25,194 bases of DNA, taken from assembly GCA_964565715.1 (NCBI GenBank), contig CAZMGG010000084.1:1-25194 (forward strand), read 5' to 3'. Shown here one piece after another: positions 14,873 through 21,497 of the stretch. Positions within the stretch are counted from its first letter, which is position 1, and every line of letters begins with the position of its first letter. The notes under the pieces are model-generated. The model searched no databases. It was not told where the DNA came from and was given only the letters and a program-made list of their open reading frames with translations. Source of the DNA: CAZMGG01 sp964565715. Lineage in GTDB: Bacteria > Planctomycetota > UBA1135 > UBA2386. A program made the translations under genes and the position numbers.

Positions 14873-16980
14873 CGCCGCGGCCCCGGACCGAACACCGCGT
14901 CGAGGAAGGCCGCGCGGTCGCGTTCCGGCCGGAAGCCGAGGTCGCGTTCGGCGGCGCTGCAGTCCAGCGCGGCGCGGAAGCCGCGGGAGCGCAGGTCGCG
15001 CATCGACATCAGCTCGCGGGGCCGCCGCGCCACCGCCTTGATCAGGTGCTTGCCGGCCTCCTGCAGCCAGGTCCACCACACCCCCTGCGGGTGGTAGTGG
15101 TAGGCGCGCCCGGTGCGGGCCCGCAACTCGGCGAAGTACTCGCGGGCGGTGGGCCGCACCGGCCCGGCCAGGGCGTAGGTGCCGTTCGCCGCGGCCTCGG
15201 CGTGCAGGGCCGCCACCAGGGCCTGGGCGCAGTCCGCCACCAGCACGAAGGGCAACGGCGTGCGGCCCAGGCCCCAGCCGACGCAGTGGTTGTCGCGCAC
15301 CCACAGGCCGACGCCGCTGTGTTCCGGCGGCGCGCCCGAGCCCAGCACGATCGCCGGCCGGACGATGACCACGTCGAGGCCCTGCCGGCGGAGGTCCAGG
15401 GCGGCCCGTTCGGCGGCGATCTTGGCCCGGGAGTAGGGTGGCCGGAGGGCCGGCCGTGGATCCGCCGGCGCATCGCCCGGCACCGGCCCGCGGCCGCCCA
15501 GGTACATCGCCGCGGTGCTGCTGGTGTAGACCAGCCGCCGCACGCCGGCCTGCCGGCACGCCTCGCCGCAGGCCTGGACCGCCGCCGCCATCGCCCGCTC
15601 GACCCCTGCCGGATCGTCGCCGGCGCAGGTGGCGAGGTGCAGCACCGTGTCGGCGCCGGCGCAGACGGCGGCGAGGCTCGGCGGGTCGGCGGCGTCGCCC
15701 TGGAAGATCCGCACGCTGCCGTCGCGCAGGGCCGCGGGCAGCAGCGCCGGTCGCCGCACCAGCAGGGTCACCGGCCGGCCCGCCTGCCGCAGGGCCGCCA
15801 CCGCGGCGCGGCCGATCAGGCCGGTGCCGCCCAACACCACCACCTCGCCGGGGCGCGCCGGCCCGGGCGCCGGTACGGGCGGGAGGGTCGGCGGCACGGT
15901 GGGCACTGCGGCGGCCGCCGCCGCCCGTTCGCAGGTGCGCAGCACCTCGGCGGCATCGGCGGCGGTGCAGGGCGGCGGCGTGCCGTTGGCGACGGCCGCG
16001 TGGAAGGCGGCGATGCTGCCCAGCATGCTGGCCAGGTACGGATCGCTCGGCGCGCCGAGCCCGAACAGGCCGCGGCCGTAGCCGGACAGGCCCCGCCACG
16101 CCGCGGCCAGGTGGTGCAGGCCGACGCCGAGTTCGCCCCGCGCCTGGTCGAGGAAGTCGAGCCAGCGGGTCTTGCCGCGGACCGCGCAGGTGCCGCGCAG
16201 CAGGTCGACCTCGGCGGTGCCGTCGCTGCACACCACCAGGACCCGCGACTCCGGCATGCTGCGGCCGAAGGCGAGGCGGAGGCTGGCGCTGCCGCGCGCA
16301 CAGCGCAGCGCAATGTCCCAGGCGGCGCGGAACACGACGCCATGGGCCAGCGGCCGCGGCTCGCCGGCGTGGGCGCGCACCTCGCTGGCCGGCCCCAGCA
16401 GGTGGTGCACCACCGAGAACAGGTGCACGCCCTGTTCCCACAGGATCGCCGCGTCGTGGCCGAACATGAAGTGGCCGACGTCGCCGGTCTGCAGCTGCCG
16501 CACCGGCACATTGTGCAGCACCTGCACTTCCTCGATGCGGCCGAGCCGGCCTTCGGCCAGCAGCGCGTCGAGCCGTCGCAGGCCGGGGCTGAACACCAGG
16601 TTGTGGTTCACGCCGAGCACGCGCCCGGCGCGGGTGGCGGCGGCGCCCAGCGCCTCGGCCTCGGCGGAACCGAGGCACAGGGGCTTCTCCACCAGCACGT
16701 GCCGGCCCGCCGCCAGCAGCGCCTCGGCGTTCGGGCGATGCAGGTGCGGCGGCGTCAGCACGTGCACGGCCGCGACGCCGGTCGCCAGCAGTTCGTCGAC
16801 GGAGGCGCACACGGTGGGCACGCCGAACCGCCGGGCCAGGCTCTCGGCCCGGGCCCGCGCCGGATCGCACACCGCCGCCACCCGCACGCCGGGCACCCGC
16901 CGCAGCATCTGCAGGTGCACCGCGGCGATGTAGCCGCAGCCGAGGATGCCGATGGAACCGTGATCGCCGCTGCCGCCCAT
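14869..16980 (-). CDS. Gfo/Idh/MocA oxidoreductase fused to NAD-dependent epimerase/dehydratase
   Basis: One 703-residue frame carries two complete enzyme modules. Residues about 8-355 are a Gfo/Idh/MocA oxidoreductase: Rossmann start SIGILGCGYIAAVH, the conserved EKP in VLVEKPLCLG, and a HDAAILWEQGVH segment with the likely catalytic His region. A Pro/Ala linker (VPTVPPTLPPVPAPGP) leads at about 378 to an extended SDR: VVVLGGTGLIGRAAV (GxxGxxG), VYTSSTAAMY, and the catalytic PYSRAKIAAE (YxxxK). Together they could oxidise or reduce a sugar and then epimerise or reduce it. No start codon or Shine-Dalgarno site lies at the junction, so the fusion is genuine in this assembly. The ATG at 16980 was preferred to a GTG at 17025 because the Rossmann fold starts soon after. 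Its stop overlaps the glycosyltransferase start as ATGA. Confidence 0.88.
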   Translation of the reverse strand: MGGSGDHGSIGILGCGYIAAVHLQMLRRVPGVRVAAVCDPARARAESLARRFGVPTVCASVDELLATGVAAVHVLTPPHLHRPNAEALLAAGRHVLVEKPLCLGSAEAEALGAAATRAGRVLGVNHNLVFSPGLRRLDALLAEGRLGRIEEVQVLHNVPVRQLQTGDVGHFMFGHDAAILWEQGVHLFSVVHHLLGPASEVRAHAGEPRPLAHGVVFRAAWDIALRCARGSASLRLAFGRSMPESRVLVVCSDGTAEVDLLRGTCAVRGKTRWLDFLDQARGELGVGLHHLAAAWRGLSGYGRGLFGLGAPSDPYLASMLGSIAAFHAAVANGTPPPCTAADAAEVLRTCERAAAAAAVPTVPPTLPPVPAPGPARPGEVVVLGGTGLIGRAAVAALRQAGRPVTLLVRRPALLPAALRDGSVRIFQGDAADPPSLAAVCAGADTVLHLATCAGDDPAGVERAMAAAVQACGEACRQAGVRRLVYTSSTAAMYLGGRGPVPGDAPADPRPALRPPYSRAKIAAERAALDLRRQGLDVVIVRPAIVLGSGAPPEHSGVGLWVRDNHCVGWGLGRTPLPFVLVADCAQALVAALHAEAAANGTYALAGPVRPTAREYFAELRARTGRAYHYHPQGVWWTWLQEAGKHLIKAVARRPRELMSMRDLRSRGFRAALDCSAAERDLGFRPERDRAAFLDAVFGPGPRR

Positions 16981-17027
16981 GACCGATCCGACGAGGCTGT
17001 AACCGGTCGCCCGACCGGAGTCCACGG

Positions 17028-17849
17028 CTAGCGGCCGGCCGGCGCCGCCTTCTGTGCCGCCGCCTTCCGGTAGTGCTCCAGGTAGCGCTGGTGCAGCGTG
17101 ATGCGGTCGGCGCCGGCCCCGACCTTGACCAGGGCGGTGATCAGGCGCTCGCGCACCGTCAGGTTGGCCGGATCCAGGGTCAGGGCGTGCTCGGCAGCGG
17201 CGATCGCCTCCTCGGTCCGGCCCAGCGCGAAGCAGACCTGACAGCGGCTGTCGGCGAGGTTGGGGTCGCCAGGCGCCAGCTTCACCGCCGCGGTCAGCGC
17301 CCGCAGGGCCCGCTCCGGCTGGTTCTGGTCCAGCGCCAGCCGCGCCTGCAGCCGGTGCAGTTCGACGTCCTGCGGCGCGGCCTCGAGCAGTTCGTCGAGC
17401 ATCTTCTGGGCCAGCGCCGCCTCCTGGCCCTGGACCAGCACCGCCAGCAGGCGGCGGCGGGCCTCGGAGGGCAGCTCCGCGTTGCCCTCCAGCATGGCCT
17501 TCGCCACCTTGACGCCCTTCTTCGGATCAATGCGGGCCCAGCACTCGGCGGCCAGCAGGCCGGCCTCGGTCAGGTCCTTGTCCAGCGCCAGCGCCTTCTC
17601 CGCCGTCACCGCCGCCTCGGCGGCCTTGTTCTGGGCGAGCTGGCAGAACGCCAGCCGCAGCCACACCGTGGCCAGCTCCGGCTGACGCTGCAGGACCCGC
17701 TGCAGGATCGCCTCGGCGCCCTTGCCGTCGCCCTGCTGCAGCAGGCTCGACGAACGCTGCAGTTCGGCGTGGATGTCCGGCACCGGCTCCTGGGCGACCA
17801 GGATCGCCGGCAGCAGGCCGGCACACAGCAGCAACGACGCAACGCGCAT
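17028..17849 (-). CDS. exported TPR-repeat protein
   Basis: A 273-residue protein with a signal peptide (MRVASLLLCAGLLPAILVAQ, cleavage likely after AQ) and then TPR-like helix pairs across almost the whole mature chain, for example AEAILQRVLQRQPELATVWL, KALALDKDLTEAGLLAAECW, AVKLAPGDPNLADSRCQVCF and AEHALTLDPANLTVRERLIT. It probably acts as a periplasmic scaffold. GGGAGG lies five bases before the ATG and fixes the start. It follows the second pseudopilin gene by 17 bases, so it is very likely cotranscribed, which suggests a part in assembling the pilus-like machine, comparable in position to PilF/PilW-type TPR proteins; this is inference from context. Confidence 0.85.
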   Translation of the reverse strand: MRVASLLLCAGLLPAILVAQEPVPDIHAELQRSSSLLQQGDGKGAEAILQRVLQRQPELATVWLRLAFCQLAQNKAAEAAVTAEKALALDKDLTEAGLLAAECWARIDPKKGVKVAKAMLEGNAELPSEARRRLLAVLVQGQEAALAQKMLDELLEAAPQDVELHRLQARLALDQNQPERALRALTAAVKLAPGDPNLADSRCQVCFALGRTEEAIAAAEHALTLDPANLTVRERLITALVKVGAGADRITLHQRYLEHYRKAAAQKAAPAGR

Positions 17850-17866
17850 GACGCCTCCCACGCGGC

Positions 17867-18454
17867 TCACAGCCGCGGCGTGATCCACTCCCGATAGGTC
17901 TGTTCCACGGTCTTGCCGGTGGCCGGATCGCGCCGCCGGGTCACGCAGGTGACCTCGAACATCCCGGTCGGCGTGACCGCGTAGCGCAGCTCCTTGATCC
18001 CCGAGCCCAGGGTGCGGGCCTTGCCGCCCTCGGTGCGCGAGACGATGCCCTTCTGGTCGACGGCGAACGTGATCCAGTCCGACCACATCGCCGCCAGCTC
18101 GGTGCCGGCGAGCTGCGCACCCACCAGCTTCTGCACCCGCAGGGTCGGCCGGCCGTCGGCGTCGGCGCCGATCTGCCAGCGGTTCTGGTTGGTGATCGGG
18201 TCCGGGTCGGTGGTGCAGTCCTGCAGCTCGGCGCGGAGCTGGGCCATCACGTAGCGGTGGCTGTTCTGCTCGCGGTTGCGGGCTTCGTCCCGCTGGCTGA
18301 CGTTGGTCACCGCCACCACCGAGGTCAGGGTGAAGGCGACGATCCCGGCGATCAGCACGCAGGACACCACCACCTCGACGATGGTCATGCCGGCTTCCCG
18401 TCGCCGCGCCGGAGCCCGGCTCCAATCCTCGCTGCCGCTGCCCATTGTCCTCAT
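17867..18454 (-). CDS. type II secretion/type IV pilus-like minor pseudopilin
   Basis: A 195-residue prepilin. A 22-residue hydrophilic leader ends in AG22, and the mature protein starts MTIVEVVVSCVLIAGIVAFT, so a prepilin peptidase would cut between Gly22 and Met23 and the conserved Glu lies at +5. The following hydrophobic helix anchors it and packs in the filament. The C-terminal globular part has strands such as WSDWITFAVDQKGIVSR and ELRYAVTPTGMFEVTCVTRR, like GspI/GspJ or PilV/PilW minor pilins. The start at 18454 is fixed by an ATGA overlap with the upstream pseudopilin; a second ATG nine bases on would also preserve the leader. The subclass (GspJ-like or PilW-like) was not settled. Confidence 0.87.
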   Translation of the reverse strand: MRTMGSGSEDWSRAPARRREAGMTIVEVVVSCVLIAGIVAFTLTSVVAVTNVSQRDEARNREQNSHRYVMAQLRAELQDCTTDPDPITNQNRWQIGADADGRPTLRVQKLVGAQLAGTELAAMWSDWITFAVDQKGIVSRTEGGKARTLGSGIKELRYAVTPTGMFEVTCVTRRRDPATGKTVEQTYREWITPRL

Positions 18455-18993
18455 GGATCCTTGGTCGTGAAGTCCGGGTCCGCCGCCCGCAGCACGTGCA
18501 GCTGCAGCCGGTTGCCGAACCAGATCTCGATGCCGAGCAGGTCGTTGCGCCCCTCGCGCGCCCCGCCCAGCGCGCCGTTGCGGTCGAGGTCCCGGCTGAC
18601 CTTGATGCGCCAGGTGCCGACGATGCCGTTCCGCGCCATCTGGAAGCTCCAGCCGGGCTGGTTCGGCTGCACCACCAGCTGGTGCAGCGTCACCGTGCCG
18701 AGGTCCTGGTCGTCGTCGAACAGCTCGTCGAGCTGGGCCGCGCTCGGCGTCCCGGCCCCGGCGCTGCCGAACGAGATCTGCCGCAGCCGGTTGGCGAAGT
18801 CCATCGCGTGACCATGGACCTGGTCGATCTTGTCGGCGGCGACGCGGCCCTTCATCGACATGCTGAGGGTCGAATGCAGGCCGTAGAGCATCAGCACCGC
18901 CAGCACCATCGTGATGACGGTCTCCACCAGGGAGAGCCCGGCCTCCGCCGCCCGCGGCCCGACGGCGAGGGGTTGTGGCCGTGCGGCGTTCAT
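18451..18993 (-). CDS. type II secretion/type IV pilus-like pseudopilin
   Basis: A 180-residue prepilin. The leader of 19 residues ends AEAG, and the mature part begins LSLVETVITMVLAVLMLYGL, with Glu at +5 after the cleavage site, the key residue for methylation and assembly. The globular domain carries acidic loops (LDELFDDDQDLG) and strands including GWSFQMARNGIVGTWRIKVS and LLGIEIWFGNRLQLHV. The domain appears only once in the window. Its ATG overlaps the TGA of the small membrane protein gene, and its own TGA overlaps the next pseudopilin start, both as ATGA. This tight stacking suggests that the products are made in fixed ratio and act together. Confidence 0.87.
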   Translation of the reverse strand: MNAARPQPLAVGPRAAEAGLSLVETVITMVLAVLMLYGLHSTLSMSMKGRVAADKIDQVHGHAMDFANRLRQISFGSAGAGTPSAAQLDELFDDDQDLGTVTLHQLVVQPNQPGWSFQMARNGIVGTWRIKVSRDLDRNGALGGAREGRNDLLGIEIWFGNRLQLHVLRAADPDFTTKDP

Positions 18994-19337
18994 CGGCCCT
19001 CGATGGCGATGTCGAGGTTCTGGAAGCTGCGGCGGGCAAGTTCCTCCAGCCTGGCGTCCGCGGGATCGACCGGCTGCGGCGCCGGCGCTAGCGCCGGTTC
19101 CGCCGGCAGGACCGCCCAGCTCCGCTCGGTCAGTGCGTAGGCGTCGCCATCGTCGGCCGCTGCGGCGCCGGCGGCTGCACCGGCGCCCGCCGCCGGCGTG
19201 GTGCCGCGCCCGCCGACGAAGGTCAGCACCGCGCCGAACACCAGCCCGAGCGCGCAGCCGAACAGCAGGACCAGCTTCCGGTGGTCGTTGCTCGGCGGCG
19301 GCTCATCCCAGCCCTCCTCGTATCGCGTGCGCTGCAT
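18990..19337 (-). CDS. small single-pass membrane protein of the pseudopilin cluster
   Basis: A 115-residue protein. The N-terminal 20 residues are charged (MQRTRYEEGWDEPPPSNDHR), then one transmembrane helix KLVLLFGCALGLVFGAVLTF (about 21-41), an Ala/Gly-rich flexible stretch (AAGAGAAAGAAAADDGDAYA) and a short acidic end LEELARRSFQNLDIAIEGR. This suggests a bitopic inner-membrane protein with a small periplasmic part. The layout recalls GspC- or PilP-like adaptors in a general way, but I cannot assign a family. The gene sits between the PilX-like gene and two pseudopilins and overlaps the next one by ATGA. Confidence 0.72.
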   Translation of the reverse strand: MQRTRYEEGWDEPPPSNDHRKLVLLFGCALGLVFGAVLTFVGGRGTTPAAGAGAAAGAAAADDGDAYALTERSWAVLPAEPALAPAPQPVDPADARLEELARRSFQNLDIAIEGR

Positions 19338-19428
19338 GCTGTTCCCGGTGCCCTGTTCGCCTCTTCGTCGGCCAGCCGCCGGTCGTTTGACCGCTGTGCG
19401 GTCCGCCCCATGCCAGCGGCCGCTGCCG

Positions 19429-21324
19429 TCACTGCGGGTCGAAGATGCGGCCGCTCTTGGCCATGCTCCACAGCGGCTTGTCCTCGGCGAACATGAACGG
19501 CGGCGTCACGCCGCCCATGCCGACGATCAGGTTGCGGTCCATCAGCGACGCGCCCTTCTTGAAGCCGGCGTAGACGCCGCCGTCGTTGGTCACGTAGCTC
19601 GCCACCGGCCGGTCCCGGGAGACGATGCCGCCGAGCCGGCGCAGCGACTCCTTCTGCCGCCGGCTGCCGCTGCCGTTGTAGCCCACGGTGTTGCCGCCGT
19701 TGCTCACCGTGATGCCCTCGTAGGCCACCTTGCCCTGCTTGCTGATCAGGGCGGCGTTGATCTCCAGGTGTTCGGGGCAGCGGTTGGAGTAGACGATGTC
19801 GCCCTTCGACAGCACGCCGAGCACCGCGTTGCCGGTGTAGTCGGGGTTGGGCTCGTAGGGCTTGTTCGGCTGCAGCCCGTGGTTCATCCGCTTGCGGCCC
19901 TGGTCATCCACGTACTGCAGGCTGCCGGTGATCTTGACCTTGTCGTTGCTGGCGATGGACAGCTTGCCGCGCAGGTCGCCCTCCAGCTTGCGCACGGGCC
20001 CCTCGAAGTAGAACACCCCCTCGGCGGCCACGTTCTGCGTGCCGAGGTACTGCTCGGGAACCCACCGTTGCTGCAGCTCGGTCTGGGTCTCGGTGCGGTA
20101 GACCGGCACCTGCTGGGTGCCGGTCTGCGTGGTGTAGCCGCTCACCACCTGCTGCTGGACCTGCTTGGTGGTCGTGCCCACCTGCACCTGCACCTGCTTC
20201 TGGACCTGCTGGGTGGTGTAGCCGACCACCACCTGCTGCTGCTGGGTCACCGTGCGCGGTTGGTTGACCCATTGACCACCCAACGCACCGCCGCCGACGT
20301 CGCCGGTGCCGACGCTGCCCGGCGGCGGCGGCGGATTCGGCACCCAGACCTTGTCGTAGACCGTGACCTGTACGCTGCGGGTCTCGTAGATCGGCACCTG
20401 CTGGGTCACCGTCTGGGTCTGCGTCTCATAGACGCCGACCGTCTGCGTCACCGTCTGGGTCGTGTAGGTCGGCACCTGCTGCGTGACCTCCTTGGTCACG
20501 TAGTGGTCGAAGACCTGCACCTGCACCTGCACCGGCACGGTGATCCAGTGCGCCGGCTCGTAGAGCTTCACCTCGGCGGTCTGGCCCTGCAGCTTCACCT
20601 CGGCGATGTAGGGCTGGGTGACGTTCAGCGTGTTGGTCGGCTTGCTGGCCTGGCTCACCTGCAGCCCGTCGGTGATGTCCCAGGGCGTCGCGCTCTGGTT
20701 GCGGGTGCCGAGGAACTGGGTGTTCTGCTCGGTGGCGCCGGCGACGTAGTTGAAGCCCTGGCTGGCGGTCACCGGGTCGCGGTAGATGCCGCCGGGGAAG
20801 AAGAAGTCGATCTGCTTGTTGCTGTGGATCTTGCCCCGCGGCTGGCCGGTGATCCCCAGCCGGTGGTCGACCACGAAGTAGTTGTAGACCGACACCGGCG
20901 AGGCCTGCCGCACGAAGATCTGACTCTTCGCCACCGCCTGCTGGTGCCGCCCGGTGGCGCGCAGCACGAACCAGTTCTGGTCCGGATCGCCGACGCTCTC
21001 GACGGTGACGGTGGTGCCCGGGATGAGCGGCGGCGTCGCCGCCAGGGCGGCGGTCAGCGCGGTGTTCTTGCCGCCGACGTAGCGGGCGGCGTTGACGATG
21101 TTCTTGGCGAACTCCAGCTCGGATTCCGCCTCGACCACCGCCCGGGCGTGATCGACGTCGCCGCGCACCTTCTTCACCCCGGCCATCGCCCTGGTCAGGT
21201 GCGCCGTGGTGACGGCGCCGACGCTGACCGTGAGCAACAGGACCATCGGCATCACCGAGCCCCGTTCGCCCGCTCGCGACCGGCATGGATCGCCGGTTCC
21301 TGCCACTGCCGCCGCTGCTGCCAT
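19429..21324 (-). CDS. PilX-like pilus-associated protein with Gln/Thr/Val-rich repeat insert
   Basis: A 631-residue protein. A 22-residue leader ending GERG is followed by SVMPMVLLLTVSVGAVTTAH, the form of PilX/GspK-like N-termini, although the +5 Glu of true pilins is missing. Residues about 30-260 are globular and contain VESVGDPDQNWFVLRATGRH, IHSNKQIDFFFPGGIYRDPV and a strand-rich part. Residues about 263-425 are a Gln/Thr/Val-rich repeat with three QQVPxY units (QQVPTY, QQVPIY, QQVPVY) and YxT(Q)T strands, split by a Pro/Gly stretch (VWVPNPPPPPGSVGTGDVG). It resembles the short YTV-type repeats of planctomycete proteins. The C-terminal 200 residues are again globular (GVFYFEGPVRKLEGDLRGKL; DIVYSNRCPEHLEINAALIS). 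It may form a pilus tip or adhesin. ATG 21324 was chosen because the leader follows directly. Confidence 0.8.
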   Translation of the reverse strand: MAAAAAVAGTGDPCRSRAGERGSVMPMVLLLTVSVGAVTTAHLTRAMAGVKKVRGDVDHARAVVEAESELEFAKNIVNAARYVGGKNTALTAALAATPPLIPGTTVTVESVGDPDQNWFVLRATGRHQQAVAKSQIFVRQASPVSVYNYFVVDHRLGITGQPRGKIHSNKQIDFFFPGGIYRDPVTASQGFNYVAGATEQNTQFLGTRNQSATPWDITDGLQVSQASKPTNTLNVTQPYIAEVKLQGQTAEVKLYEPAHWITVPVQVQVQVFDHYVTKEVTQQVPTYTTQTVTQTVGVYETQTQTVTQQVPIYETRSVQVTVYDKVWVPNPPPPPGSVGTGDVGGGALGGQWVNQPRTVTQQQQVVVGYTTQQVQKQVQVQVGTTTKQVQQQVVSGYTTQTGTQQVPVYRTETQTELQQRWVPEQYLGTQNVAAEGVFYFEGPVRKLEGDLRGKLSIASNDKVKITGSLQYVDDQGRKRMNHGLQPNKPYEPNPDYTGNAVLGVLSKGDIVYSNRCPEHLEINAALISKQGKVAYEGITVSNGGNTVGYNGSGSRRQKESLRRLGGIVSRDRPVASYVTNDGGVYAGFKKGASLMDRNLIVGMGGVTPPFMFAEDKPLWSMAKSGRIFDPQ

Positions 21325-21400
21325 GTGCCCCCCCGTTCTCCGCGGCCACGCCGCGAAGCGGGCCGAGTATACCCCGCTTCGGCGCCGCTGCCGGCCACGC

Positions 21401-21428
21401 TTGACGCCTCCGCGGTCGTTCTCATGAT
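21401..21428 (+). promoter_or_regulatory. possible promoter of the DPP IV-like gene
   Basis: TTGACG (21401-21406, five of six), a 16-base spacer and CATGAT (21423-21428, four of six). It would start about 60 bases before the ATG at 21498. The same 173-base gap must also hold a promoter for the divergent PilX-like gene; TATACT at 21371-21366 on the minus strand is a candidate -10 but has no -35. Confidence 0.35.
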
Positions 21429-21497
21429 GGCGCACCGGCCGCCGCGGCAACGCCCGCGCACCGGCCGTTGCCATCGCAGCGTCCGCCTGGTCCCGGC

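Noticed and set aside
12050..17031. Long plus-strand frames (1015 and 661 residues) opposite the helicase, glycosyltransferase and fusion gene
   Set aside because: Composition is typical of a shadow frame and the opposite strand carries full conserved motifs.
20050..20540. Tandem short DNA repeats that could suggest CRISPR or a satellite
   Set aside because: Repeats are imperfect, in frame and encode the Gln/Thr/Val-rich protein insert; there are no uniform repeats with unique spacers.
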